This document shows positions 17,029 to 27,200 of a stretch of 64,000 nucleotides of DNA, piece by piece. The DNA is from Chitinophaga rupis (GTDB taxonomy: Bacteria; Bacteroidota; Bacteroidia; Chitinophagales; Chitinophagaceae): positions 496,001-560,000 of the forward strand of contig NZ_FOBB01000001.1 in assembly GCF_900109685.1 (NCBI RefSeq), given 5' to 3'. How positions within the stretch are numbered: position 1 is the stretch's first letter; the number at the start of each line of letters is the position of its first letter. The position numbers and the translations under genes are program-made. The notes beneath the pieces were generated by a model that was given only the letters and a program-made list of their open reading frames with translations, ran no database searches and had not been told where the DNA came from.

Positions 17029-19095
17029 ATGGCAGATACTAACTTTAAACCCTTTGTTGCTCCTGACGTAAAGATGAAGGAGCTTACAGTCAAGTCCATT
17101 GTACTGGGCTGCATTTTTGGTATTATTTTCGGCGCCGCTACTGTGTACCTTGCGCTCAAAGCAGGTTTGACCGTTACGGCATCCATCCCTATTGCGGTAA
17201 TTGCCATTACCCTGGGCCGGAAATTTTTTAAGACCACCATCCTGGAAAATAACATTATTCAAACCACGGGTTCTGCCGGTGAAACCATTGCGGGTGGCGT
17301 GGCTTTTACCCTGCCGGGATTTTTGTTTCTGTCGCTTCCCAGCAGCGCCAATTACTTTGATTACATCACCATTTTCATCCTGGCCATTTTTGGAGGTATC
17401 CTGGGTACGCTCATGATGATCCCCTTACGGCGCTCTCTCATCGTAAAAGAGCATGGCACCCTGCCTTACCCGGAAGGTACCGCCTGCGGCGATGTGCTGA
17501 TAGCCGGTGAAAAAGGCGGAGAGTTTGCTAAAACGGCTTTTTACGGGTTAGGCTTTGCTTTCGTATATGCCATCCTGCAAAAGATTCTGCATATTATTGC
17601 GGAAACGCCTTTTTACATGACCAAACAGGTGAACCGGTTCCTGCCTTCTGCACGCGTAAGCGCAGATATAACTCCGGAATACCTGGGCATAGGCTATATC
17701 ATTGGCCCGCGCATTGGCGGCGTACTGGTAGGCGGCGGCGTATTAGCCTGGCTGGCCATTATTCCGTTACTGGCTACCCTGGTACCGGCAGATGCTATTG
17801 CTACCCAGCTGGTGAAGCTGGGCTACCTGGCCAGCCTTACTACACCGGGCGGACAAGGAGGCTGGGACCCTGCCACCCATACTTTTGCCAACTACTCCTC
17901 TGCTATTTATTATGCCTATGTACGGCAAATAGCTGCGGGCACAGTGGCTGCCGGTGGTTTCATTACGCTTATTAAAACCATTCCTACCATCGTTTCCTCT
18001 TTTAAAGGCAGCATCAGCTCTCTTAGCCGCGATGGAGTGGAAGCAAACAAAGGGGATGTACCGCGCACAGAAAGAGATCTGAATATTAAAATAGTAGCCA
18101 TTGGCAGCATACTGCTGGTATTACTCATGGCTTTCCTGCCGCAGCTACCTGGTGATTCCGTTGGTCAGAAATTACTGATAGGCTTACTGGTGGTGATCTT
18201 TGGCGCGTTCTTCGTAACAGTGTCCAGCCGTATTGTGGGTTTGATCGGTACTTCCAACAATCCTATTTCCGGTATGACCATTGCTACGCTGATGGCTACC
18301 TGCCTGGTGTTTATTGCCATAGGCTGGAGCGGTAAGGCGTATGAGCCGATGGCGCTGGTGGTAGGCGGCATGATCTGTATTGCGGCGGCTAACGCCGGCG
18401 GTACTTCGCAGGATCTGAAATCCGGCTACATTGTAGGCGCTACCCCTAAATACCAGCAGATAGCATTGTTTATTGGCGCTATTGTTTCCTCTATCATTAT
18501 TGGTTTAACTATAAAATTCCTGGACAAGCCTACAACAGATATGATCGCTAAAGGCATGGCGCCTGATGCGCATGCTATTGGCAGCCTTTACTTCCCGGCC
18601 CCGCAAAGTACGCTCATGGCTACCCTGATCAAAGGGATCCAGTCTTCCAGCCTGGATTGGCAATATGTAGTGGTAGGCGTATTCCTGGCTATTACCATGG
18701 AGTTGTGCGGTATTAAATCCTTATCTTTTGCTATTGGTGCATACCTGCCGTTGTCTACTACCCTCCCTATCTTTTTAGGTAGCGCTATCCGCGGCGTGGT
18801 AGATCATCAGAAGAAAAAGAAGAACATCCAGGTGTCTGCAGAAGAAGAGGAATTAGGTAAGGGCAACCTGTTTGCTACCGGCCTGGTGGCAGGTGGTGCA
18901 GTAGCAGGTGTATTGATCGCAGTATTATCCGGCATGAATGCTACCGGCCCATTAATGGCCAGCCTGAACCTGGAAGAGGGTATGAGCCATGCTTTGGGCC
19001 AGGGCGGTTACTATGTGCTGGCAGTTGCGTTCTTTGCCTTTATGGGATGGATCCTTTACCGCATTGCCAAACAGCAGCAGAAAGTAGAGCTATAG
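17029..19095 (+). CDS. Oligopeptide transporter, OPT family
   Basis: A 688-residue polytopic protein of the OPT superfamily, bacterial type, with many hydrophobic segments. The N-terminus KELTVKSIVLGCIFGIIFGA and the conserved GTLPYPEGTACGDVLIAG stretch are characteristic, as are GIGYIIGPRIGGVLVGGG and NAGGTSQDLKSGYIVGATP in the C-terminal half. Bacterial members are thought to import peptides or peptide-like metal chelates. It is translated just after the POT gene and is followed by a strong terminator, so the pair forms a two-gene unit. Confidence 0.94.
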   Translation: MADTNFKPFVAPDVKMKELTVKSIVLGCIFGIIFGAATVYLALKAGLTVTASIPIAVIAITLGRKFFKTTILENNIIQTTGSAGETIAGGVAFTLPGFLFLSLPSSANYFDYITIFILAIFGGILGTLMMIPLRRSLIVKEHGTLPYPEGTACGDVLIAGEKGGEFAKTAFYGLGFAFVYAILQKILHIIAETPFYMTKQVNRFLPSARVSADITPEYLGIGYIIGPRIGGVLVGGGVLAWLAIIPLLATLVPADAIATQLVKLGYLASLTTPGGQGGWDPATHTFANYSSAIYYAYVRQIAAGTVAAGGFITLIKTIPTIVSSFKGSISSLSRDGVEANKGDVPRTERDLNIKIVAIGSILLVLLMAFLPQLPGDSVGQKLLIGLLVVIFGAFFVTVSSRIVGLIGTSNNPISGMTIATLMATCLVFIAIGWSGKAYEPMALVVGGMICIAAANAGGTSQDLKSGYIVGATPKYQQIALFIGAIVSSIIIGLTIKFLDKPTTDMIAKGMAPDAHAIGSLYFPAPQSTLMATLIKGIQSSSLDWQYVVVGVFLAITMELCGIKSLSFAIGAYLPLSTTLPIFLGSAIRGVVDHQKKKKNIQVSAEEEELGKGNLFATGLVAGGAVAGVLIAVLSGMNATGPLMASLNLEEGMSHALGQGGYYVLAVAFFAFMGWILYRIAKQQQKVEL

Positions 19096-19125
19096 ATTTT
19101 CCCTACACGCGTATATATTCAACAT

Positions 19126-19163
19126 AAAGCGGCTGTGTCAGCGATGATGCAGCCGCTTTTTTT
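19126..19163 (+). terminator. Intrinsic terminator after the OPT gene
   Basis: Stem AAAGCGGCTG (19126-19135) / CAGCCGCTTT (19150-19159), followed by further T bases to 19163. Confidence 0.9.
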
Positions 19164-19239
19164 ATTGCCTTTTGCAAGAGGCCTTCTTCCCATATTTCTC
19201 ACGGCGGATAGGCTGCCTGAAACAACGAGATCTTGACTA

Positions 19240-20097
19240 TTAGAGCTGATACAATGGCTGATATATACCGTCTGCCAATTTTATTACTTCCTGATGCAGT
19301 ACTTTTAAGTGTTCAATGTTCATTGATATGGTTTCCTTATCTGCACATAAAATTATTTCTATCTTTTCCTTTAGGTTAGCCGGCTTTTTAGCTGCTTTTT
19401 CCAATCTTTCAATGGCTCTTTTATCGCCAACAGGATAGTACTCATTGATCGCGAACAGCGCCGCTACTATGTTTTTTACTGCTCTTGTTAAGCATCCTAT
19501 TGAATTATACACATCCCTCTTTCCCCAAAAGCTTTCAGCGTGCATGATCGTAAATTCTGCTGACCACAAAGATTGTTTTATAATAGCCTCCCGGAGCTTG
19601 GGCGGATATTCCAACACTTCACGTTTTAGTTTTTCAATAGCTTTATGCGGATCGTACAGTGGAATACAGATCTCGGTTTCAGCCAGGTAAATAACAGACG
19701 AAAACCCGTACGGCGGTTGTTGTTCAAAGTGGTTTTCCCATTCTCCATTTTTTGCCTTTTCAATGGTATTCCTTACCTGCTCAAGGTTACGATAAAGGAA
19801 GTCCACCTTACCATGCGGAGTGGTTATCCAGGCGCCACCATTTACCCAGGGCCCCCATTCGTAGAAACCGGTGATGGTAGGATCGCTTGTTGCATATTTC
19901 AGCGCAACCGCCCTTATTTCATCGATATGGAATGGCTGGGCTGCATCGTAATAGATGCCAATGTCTATGTCGGATGTGTCAGAAGCAGTACCTGCCGCAT
20001 ACGACCCGCCTAAAACAACGGCAATCACTCCATTGATCTTTTCCAGGTCACTGGTTATATCCTCTAATAGCTTTTGTTGCTGTGCCGGTAAATTCAA
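19240..20097 (-). CDS. Nucleotidyltransferase-domain protein (start uncertain)
   Basis: A Pol-beta-like nucleotidyltransferase. The signature LGGSYAAGTASDTSDIDIGI provides the GS motif and the two metal-binding Asp residues; KVDFLYRNLEQV may hold the third carboxylate. The C-terminal half is helical, like HEPN/kanamycin nucleotidyltransferase-type helper regions. The frame stays open up to a GTG at 20232, but that extension covers a strong minus-strand terminator of the upstream gene (20181-20213), so a start after it is more likely. There is no in-frame ATG; TTG at 20097 is chosen, giving 285 residues. Target and function are unknown; resistance enzymes and antitoxin-like proteins share the fold. 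Confidence 0.65.
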   Translation of the reverse strand: MNLPAQQQKLLEDITSDLEKINGVIAVVLGGSYAAGTASDTSDIDIGIYYDAAQPFHIDEIRAVALKYATSDPTITGFYEWGPWVNGGAWITTPHGKVDFLYRNLEQVRNTIEKAKNGEWENHFEQQPPYGFSSVIYLAETEICIPLYDPHKAIEKLKREVLEYPPKLREAIIKQSLWSAEFTIMHAESFWGKRDVYNSIGCLTRAVKNIVAALFAINEYYPVGDKRAIERLEKAAKKPANLKEKIEIILCADKETISMNIEHLKVLHQEVIKLADGIYQPLYQL

Positions 20098-20180
20098 TTC
20101 AATCTGTTTTATTGAACAAATTTCTACAAAATTCCTGTTATCTGTATTTATGAAAGACAGCAGGCTGCGCAACTTAAACG

Positions 20181-20213
20181 AAAAAGGCCGCCTCAACTTG
20201 CGCTGAAACGGCC
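20181..20213 (-). terminator. Intrinsic terminator of the DUF2231-cytochrome gene
   Basis: On the minus strand GGCCGTTTCA pairs with TGAGGCGGCC (two G-T pairs) around an eight-base loop and is followed by TTTTT. It lies 31 bases after the stop of the minus-strand gene ending at 20244. Confidence 0.8.
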
Positions 20214-20243
20214 GGCCGGCTTTAAAATGCACTATTAGTATCT

Positions 20244-21581
20244 TTAATCCGCAGCCTGCGGCGCTGCTGTTTTCCAGCTATACACCCTTTTAACGCCCTG
20301 CGTTTTTTCCAGCTTGTTCACGCACACGGCGCTGATCCTGGTTTCATTCAGGTTCACGGCTTCCAGGTGTTTTAAGGCAGCTAAATGATCGCTGATACCA
20401 TCTGCGATCGGGTTCTTTTCCAGACGCAACTTTTCCAGGTTCGTAAGCTGGCCCAGGAAAGCCAGGTCCGTATCAGAAAAGTTGTTATCAGACAGGTTCA
20501 GCCAAATGATGTTCTTTCCCACTTTTGCCAGGTCATCTTTTATATCACCAATGCTTTTGCCGGAGCCCGCAGGCAACGTTACATCCAGCATGGCGGGGTG
20601 CTGCAACATAATGCGTACCATCAGGCCTTTGCGGCGCAGGTTTTCCACCAGTCCCGGATCTACAGCAGCAGGTATGTCAGGATTAATGTGCTGCTCAATA
20701 CCGGCCTCATTTTCTTCCTCCGGTGCAGTGGCGCCACCTAAGCCTAACCAGGCTGCTACCTTCGGTTTTATGGCAGCATTATCTTTTAATGCCGCTATGG
20801 GCGCACCTTCTGCGGCCATGGCTTTTTCTATCCACCAGTGAATGATCTCCACCTCTTTTTTTGCCAGCGGCGGCTTACCATCTGCCGGCATAAATTTTTC
20901 ATGGGCAGGGTCCATGGTGATACGTTTGTACAATTCACTTTCATCCGGTTTGCCCGCTACTACTGCAGGGCCGTTCTTCCCTCCTTTCAGCAGGCTTTTT
21001 AAGTTCTGTACTGAGAGGTTGCCCTTTAATTTACCGGGCTGGTGGCATTGTCCGCATTTCTTTACCAGCATGGGCTGTACCACATCTTCATAGATCATGG
21101 CCTGCTCCACGCTGGTGGGTTTGGGTCTTTCCCGGTAGGTTAATACGGCCATGGTCAGGTAATCGCTGCCATGCGTAAGGTTACCGCCCTGGTGGCCGGC
21201 ATATCCCATTAAGCCAAACAAGCCTACCAGCAGTGTTGAAAAGAGTGTAGGCGTTACCGTATATACAGCTTTGAAACGTCGGGTAGTGAGTAAGAAAAGC
21301 AAGCCGGCAATCAACGCAAGGCCAATGCCTGCCAGCTTATGATGGCTTAAAGTAGTGCGGTCATAATCCCCGCTTAAAGAAAGCATATAACCAAACACAC
21401 AGGCCAGCACTGCCATTACAAAACCTGCCAGCAGCGTAAGCGGTACGGCGCTGCGCAGGTGCGCATACTTTTTGGTATAACCCAATAGATCAAACAGCAC
21501 TGCCAGCAGCAGAAAACCAATGGGCAGGTGCACTATCAGCGGATGCAGCCTGCCCGCAAAAGTGAAAATATTCAATAACAT
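20244..21581 (-). CDS. DUF2231-like membrane protein with cytochrome c site and leucine-rich repeats
   Basis: A 445-residue fusion. Residues about 5-130 form four hydrophobic helices beginning AGRLHPLIVHLPIGFLLLAVLF, typical of DUF2231-like membrane domains. A Planctomycete-type cytochrome c domain follows with the haem site CGQCH at 176-180 and a likely Met ligand in KFMPADGKPPL. The last about 110 residues are leucine-rich repeats (IIWLNLSDNNFSDTDL, LEKLRLEKNPIADG). It overlaps the upstream NHL gene by one base (TAATG), so both are translated together. The protein would hold a covalently bound haem on the outer face of the inner membrane. The exact electron partner is unknown. Confidence 0.85.
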   Translation of the reverse strand: MLLNIFTFAGRLHPLIVHLPIGFLLLAVLFDLLGYTKKYAHLRSAVPLTLLAGFVMAVLACVFGYMLSLSGDYDRTTLSHHKLAGIGLALIAGLLFLLTTRRFKAVYTVTPTLFSTLLVGLFGLMGYAGHQGGNLTHGSDYLTMAVLTYRERPKPTSVEQAMIYEDVVQPMLVKKCGQCHQPGKLKGNLSVQNLKSLLKGGKNGPAVVAGKPDESELYKRITMDPAHEKFMPADGKPPLAKKEVEIIHWWIEKAMAAEGAPIAALKDNAAIKPKVAAWLGLGGATAPEEENEAGIEQHINPDIPAAVDPGLVENLRRKGLMVRIMLQHPAMLDVTLPAGSGKSIGDIKDDLAKVGKNIIWLNLSDNNFSDTDLAFLGQLTNLEKLRLEKNPIADGISDHLAALKHLEAVNLNETRISAVCVNKLEKTQGVKRVYSWKTAAPQAAD

Positions 21582-22690
21582 TAAACGCGTGTTAATTTAA
21601 CGGGTGGCGTGTGGTTGGCATTCCACTGGCACAGGTACAGGTTCTTTTCATCATCCACACATACATCATGGCCATGATTGAAAACCGGTGTTGGCGCCTG
21701 GAAGGTTTGCTGCAGCACACCGTTCTTATATACCGGCGCAGTGCCACCCGGGTTAGATACTACCTTGTTATCCGCATCCAGTATGGTCAGGAAGCCGGAG
21801 TTATTAAAACGCTCGCCTGTTTTTGCATCTTTTGACCAGCATACGCCGGCATATAATTCCTTTTCATTCATCACGGCACGGCACACATACATGCCCGGCA
21901 TATCTACCTGTTTAATGAACTTACCATCCAGCGTAAATATTTTAAAACAATTCTCTTCTCGCGAGGTACAAACAAGTGTTGGATTATTCTTATCACGCAG
22001 GTCCACGGATACGCCATGCGCATTTACCAGGTTATGCGCTTTGTTGGCATTGTGATGGCCACCAAAGTGCCGGATGTACTGGCCTTTGCTGTTGTATTGA
22101 ATAATGTAGTCAGAGCCGTAACCATCTGCCACATAAATATCACCGTTAGGCGCTACTGCTGTTTCAGTGGGCTTAAACATCTCATCATCCTTATAAACAC
22201 CAATGGTACGCGGGTGGCCAATGGAAAATATTAAGCGCCCGGTCAGGTCTGTTTTTACTACCTGCCCGGCCTGTCCTTTATTGGAGCCGTCCCTGTCCTG
22301 GTACCAGCCGCAATCTGTGATCAGCAAAAAATCTTCGCCGCCTTCCTGTGAAAGCGTAAGGCCATGCCCGCCCGGAAATCCGTGGCCCCAGTAATCCAGC
22401 AGCTTGCCGGATTTATCGAAGATCAGCACATTATTATGCGTGCTATCGCCCAGCATAATCAGGCGTCCTTTGCTGTCCTGCACCATTTCATGGCAGTTCA
22501 TCAGCGGTGTATTGTTCACGCTGATCTTGGCCCAGTTCTTATCTACCTTATAGGTGTATTGCCCGTGGCCTACAATAGTTTCATCCGGCGCTTTGTCCTT
22601 ATGCAGGATGTTAAAACCATGTACCGGTTTGGTAGCGGCCAGTGCTGATACCATTGCTGTGTTGCGGATAAAATTTCTTCTTGAAGTCAT
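21581..22690 (-). CDS. NHL/6-bladed beta-propeller protein, exported
   Basis: A 369-residue protein with a twin-arginine-like leader (SRRNFIRNTAMVSALAA, residues 3-19) and then repeated beta-propeller blades; examples are GRLIMLGDSTHNNVLIFDKSGK, NGDIYVADGYGSDYIIQYNSKG and LVCTSREENCFKIFTLDGKF. Such propellers resemble peptidyl-alpha-hydroxyglycine-lyase-like and NHL proteins, but no catalytic call is possible. It sits between a DUF1501 protein and the cytochrome-LRR protein in a four-gene minus-strand run, so it probably works in the same extracytoplasmic system. Confidence 0.82.
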   Translation of the reverse strand: MTSRRNFIRNTAMVSALAATKPVHGFNILHKDKAPDETIVGHGQYTYKVDKNWAKISVNNTPLMNCHEMVQDSKGRLIMLGDSTHNNVLIFDKSGKLLDYWGHGFPGGHGLTLSQEGGEDFLLITDCGWYQDRDGSNKGQAGQVVKTDLTGRLIFSIGHPRTIGVYKDDEMFKPTETAVAPNGDIYVADGYGSDYIIQYNSKGQYIRHFGGHHNANKAHNLVNAHGVSVDLRDKNNPTLVCTSREENCFKIFTLDGKFIKQVDMPGMYVCRAVMNEKELYAGVCWSKDAKTGERFNNSGFLTILDADNKVVSNPGGTAPVYKNGVLQQTFQAPTPVFNHGHDVCVDDEKNLYLCQWNANHTPPVKLTRV

Positions 22691-22745
22691 GTGGAATTAG
22701 CAGCTTTTTTTTATGATGACGATATTGTTAACGTTTTTCTTCCTG

Positions 22746-24257
22746 CTAAGATAATATGCCTTTCACTATCTTTCCCTCTACATCCGTTAGCCGGAAACGC
22801 CTGCCCTGGAATTTGTAGGTCAGCCGTTCATGATCAATCCCCATAAGGTACAACAAAGTTGCCTGGAAGTCATGTACGTGCACCGGATCTTTAACGATAT
22901 TATAACTGAAGTCATCTGTTTCTCCGTAGCTCAGGCCGGCCTTCACGCCTGCGCCGGCCATCCACATGGTAAAGCAGCGCGGGTGGTGATCGCGCCCATA
23001 ATCTGTTGCAGTGAGCTTACCCTGTGAATATACCGTACGGCCAAACTCGCCGCCCCATACCACCAGCGTATCTTCCAGCAGGCCCCTTCTTTTCAGGTCT
23101 TTGATCAATGCGGCGGTTGCCTGGTCGGTGGCTTTACATTGTGTGGTAATAGCAGTCGGCAGGTTGCCGTGCTGGTCCCAGCCCTGGTGATACAGCTGCA
23201 CAAACTTCACATCTTTTTCCAGCAGCTTGCGCGCTAAGATGCAGTTGGCTGCATAGGTACCGGGATCGCGGCTATCAGGGCCATACATTTCAAATATTTC
23301 ATCCGGCTCATCTTTCATGTCCATTACTTCCGGCACCGCAGTTTGCATGCGGTAGGCCATTTCGTATTGCGATATGCGGGCCTCTACTTCCGGATCGCCA
23401 TAGGCGCTGTTCTGCAGCTGGTTCAGCTTAGTAAGGTATTCCAGCATTTCCTTACGGTCTTTACCATCATACCCGTCAGGATCATTCAGATATAGCACCG
23501 GGTCCTTACCGGCGCGGAACTGTACGCCCTGGTGTTTGGATGGCAGAAAACCATTGCCCCACAAACGTGCATACAAAGGCTGATCCTTTTGGCCGTTCTT
23601 AGATACCAGCACAATAAAAGTGGGCAGGTTATTATTGTCTGATCCTAATCCATAGCTTACCCAGGAGCCAATGGAAGGCCGCCCTGGCAGCTGGTTACCG
23701 GTCTGGAAAAAAGTAATGGCCGGATCATGATTGATAGCTTCTGAATAAAGTGATTTTACAATACACAGGTCATCTACCACGGCAGCAGTATGCGGCAGCA
23801 GCTCGCTTACCCAGGTGCGGGTTTCCCCGTGCTGGTTAAATTTAAAGATAGAAGGCGCTATCGGCAAAGCGCTCTGATTGGCGCTCATGCCCGTCAGGCG
23901 CTGGCCCTGGCGAACAGAGGCCGGCAGGTTTTGCCCCATCAGTTTTTCCAGGCCTGGTTTGTAATCAAATGTTTCAAACTGGGAAGGGCCGCCGCTCATA
24001 AACAGGTACACCACGCGTTTAGCTTTGGGGGCAAAATGCGGCAGGGCTTTTAGTATGTCGGCCTCCAGCCCGCCGGCGCCTGCAGCGGCTTTGGGTGTGC
24101 TGCCAAACAGCTCTTTCCCCAGTAATGATCCCATAGCCAATGCACCCAGACCCAGGGTGGTTTTGGTTAAAAAAGTACGCCGGTCCAGCTTTTTATTCAG
24201 CTGGTCAAAGTCCGGTGTGTGCAGTTTAAATATGTCGTCGTCGTGATGGTGTGACAT
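22746..24257 (-). CDS. DUF1501 family protein (sulfatase/phosphatase-fold)
   Basis: A 503-residue DUF1501 protein. The N-terminus has a DRRTFL twin-arginine motif and a hydrophobic stretch (about residues 26-46), indicating export. The alkaline-phosphatase-like fold is shown by AKRVVYLFMSGGPSQFETFDYKPGL, IVKSLYSEAINHDPA, FVQLYHQGWDQHGN and VVWGGEFGRTVYSQ with the final GRDHHPRCFTMWMAG. Its start is six bases after the stop of the DUF1553 gene, a pairing seen repeatedly in Planctomycetes and Bacteroidota. The substrate is not known; a carbohydrate-ester role is often assumed. Confidence 0.92.
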   Translation of the reverse strand: MSHHHDDDIFKLHTPDFDQLNKKLDRRTFLTKTTLGLGALAMGSLLGKELFGSTPKAAAGAGGLEADILKALPHFAPKAKRVVYLFMSGGPSQFETFDYKPGLEKLMGQNLPASVRQGQRLTGMSANQSALPIAPSIFKFNQHGETRTWVSELLPHTAAVVDDLCIVKSLYSEAINHDPAITFFQTGNQLPGRPSIGSWVSYGLGSDNNNLPTFIVLVSKNGQKDQPLYARLWGNGFLPSKHQGVQFRAGKDPVLYLNDPDGYDGKDRKEMLEYLTKLNQLQNSAYGDPEVEARISQYEMAYRMQTAVPEVMDMKDEPDEIFEMYGPDSRDPGTYAANCILARKLLEKDVKFVQLYHQGWDQHGNLPTAITTQCKATDQATAALIKDLKRRGLLEDTLVVWGGEFGRTVYSQGKLTATDYGRDHHPRCFTMWMAGAGVKAGLSYGETDDFSYNIVKDPVHVHDFQATLLYLMGIDHERLTYKFQGRRFRLTDVEGKIVKGILS

Positions 24258-24263
24258 AACATT

Positions 24264-27200
24264 TTATCTTTTTGTAAGCGATGCATCCGAATTTAAAATA
24301 GTGTTGGCTACTACGGCATTGGCAGCCACCCAGGCAGTATCCAGCTTTTTATCTAGTACATATTGCCCGCTGTGCAGCCAGCCTTTTGCCTTTTCAGGAT
24401 GGGTGCTGAATTTTTGCTGTTCTGTTGCTCTTAATGCGATTAGCAGCGCTACCTCCTGCGGCTGCGGCTGGCGTCCGGTAAGCTTTCTGTAGGTATCAAT
24501 AATTGCTTTACGGTCGTTACCGGCAGTATACATTTGCGCGCCTAATACCGTGGAGGCTTCAATAAATGTAGGATCGTTCAGCGTTACCAATGCCTGCAGC
24601 GGCGTGTTGGTAGGCTGCCGCCTGGATACGCAATAGCTGCGGGATGTAGCATCAAACGTAGCCAGCGTGGGATTAGGCACGGAACGTTTTACAACTACGT
24701 ACAGGCTTCTGCGGTATACGGCTGTTCCCGTATCTGCGGTATAGGTAGTATTATTAATTTCCCATAAACCCGGCGGCTGGTAAGGTTTTACGCTTTTGCC
24801 GCCTATGGCGGTGTTCAGCAAGCCACTTGCTAAGAGTGCATTGTCGCGGATCATTTCTGCAGACATACGGCAGGCCGGGCCATGCGATAACAAGCGGTTC
24901 TCCTGATCTTTATCACGCACTTCTTTGCTCACACGGGAATCCTGCCGGTAAGTGGCCGACATTACAATGAGCTTATTCAGCTTTTTAATATCCCAACCGG
25001 AGTCACGGAAGGTAATGGCCAGCCAGTCCAGCAATTCCGGGTGGCTGGGCATCTCGCCCTGGTTGCCAAAATCATCTGTTGTTTTCACTATGCCGGTGCC
25101 AAAAAAGTTTTGCCATAAGCGGTTCACGGCTACTCTTGCCGTAAGCGGGTTGTTAGCATCAGTAAGCCATTGCGCCAGCCCATAGCGGTTCTTAGGCAAA
25201 TGCTTTGCAAAGGGCAGTATAGCGGCCGGCGTGTTGGGATATACTTTATCGCCCGGCATATCGTAGTTGCCTCTTAATAAAATATGCGCCTGCTTAGGTT
25301 TGGGCATCTCCTGCATTACCATGAGTTCCGGCACATCTTCCGTAGAATCGGCCAGCATAGTACGCATTTGCTGCAACGCCTGTGTAGCTTTAATAGTAGC
25401 GGGGTATGCCGCGGAAAGGTAATATGCCTTCAACGCATCCAGCTGCGCGGCTGCCAGCTGTGCATGAGGTTTGTCTGCCACATCCTTCCAATCAGCTTTT
25501 TGTGCTACTACTTTTATCTCATAAGGCGTTAGCACCCGGTTATACACCAGCACCTCATCCACCTTACCATTTTTAAATCCTAAACCGCGCCACCAGCCGC
25601 CGATCTGCAATCCCGGCTGCTTACCATTCCCTTTAAATAAAATGTCTTTGGTCAGCTGATCCATGGTAGTTTCCATGGCCATTTCATTACCATCCAGGTA
25701 TAGTTTAAAACCGTTTGCCTTGGAAGATCCATCGTAGGTAAGCGTAAGCTGGATCCATTGATCTTTTGGAACAGTGGCTTTAGAAACCTTGGTGATAGCA
25801 TTGGAAGGCGCGGTGTGCGCCATGTTTATTTCCAGCTTATTATCCCGCAGGTACAAATGATACCCGCGAAAGTTAAACAGGCGTTCCGCCATGCTCTTAT
25901 GAAAAATAACGCCTTCCTTCAGGTCTTTGGGAATATTCACCCAAACGCCTATACTAAAAGGCTCCGATCTGCGGAACACCCCATTGGGGCCCAGGTCCAG
26001 GTAAGTATCGCCGTTTAATACAACGGCTTTCCCATTGCCATGTGGCTCAAATACCGGCGCATCGCCCGCCTGGCCGGTTTCCCGCTTCATGGCGCCGGCC
26101 TGCTTTGCATTCACCAGGTTTTTAAAGGAAGCATTATCCAAAGTATATTCAGCCTGCAGGCCTGCCTGTGGCACCTTTTCATGCGCCAGCTTTTTATAGC
26201 CGTCTTTTGCCAGCCATTTTTCAAATTCAGGCTGCGCATTATTTTTTTCCTGTGTTAATTGCTGCTCCTGTTGGGCAACGTTCTTTTGTAAGAATTGTAA
26301 CACCTGCTCCTTTTCTTTACCGGGCAGCATCAGTGTGGGAGTGGGCAATGCATCATCATAAGATATTTGCCCGGCCTCTTTCACATTATTAAAAAAGCTG
26401 AACAGCTCATAATAATTCTTCTGTGATACCGGGTCAAATTTATGATCATGGCATTTGGCGCAACCCACAGAAACCGCCAGGAAAGCCTGTCCAAAGGTAT
26501 TGGTACGATCCACTACATATTCGGCCTGGAACTCTTCCTCAATAATACCGCCTTCCATATTCTGCGGATGGTTGCGGTTAAAGGCCGTAGCGATCAGCAT
26601 TTCTTTGGTAGGATGCGGCATCAGGTCGCCGGCCAGCTGCCATTGGATAAAAGTATCGTAGTGCAGATTTTTGTTAAATGCGCTGATCACCCAGTCCCGG
26701 TAAGGCGACATATCCCTTAACCGGTCCACCGTATACCCATGCGAGTCTGCAAAGCGGGCCACATCCAGCCAGTCCACCGCCATCTTTTCACCATAGTGGG
26801 GAGAAGCCAGCAAACGGTCTACCTGCTTTTCATACGCGTTGGGAGAGCTGTCTTTTAAGAAATCATCTATCTCCTGCAAAGTAGGCGGCAGGCCGGTAAG
26901 GTCCAGCGATACACGGCGCAGCAGCATTTCCTTTTCCGCTTCTCTGGAAGGCTGCAGCTTTTCCTGTTGCAGCCGTTCCTGTATAAAATTATCAATCGGG
27001 TTATGCGCTATCCAATCTTTATGCTTTATTTCAGGTACCGGCGCTTTTTCCGGTTTTACAAAAGCCCAGTGCGGTTTATACACCGCCCCATTTTTGATCC
27101 ACTTAATAAGAATGGCTTTGTCCCGCGCGCTCAGCTTCAGGTGTGAGTTAGGCTCGGGCATCATGTAATCCGGATCATTGGAAATAATGCGGTGGAACAT

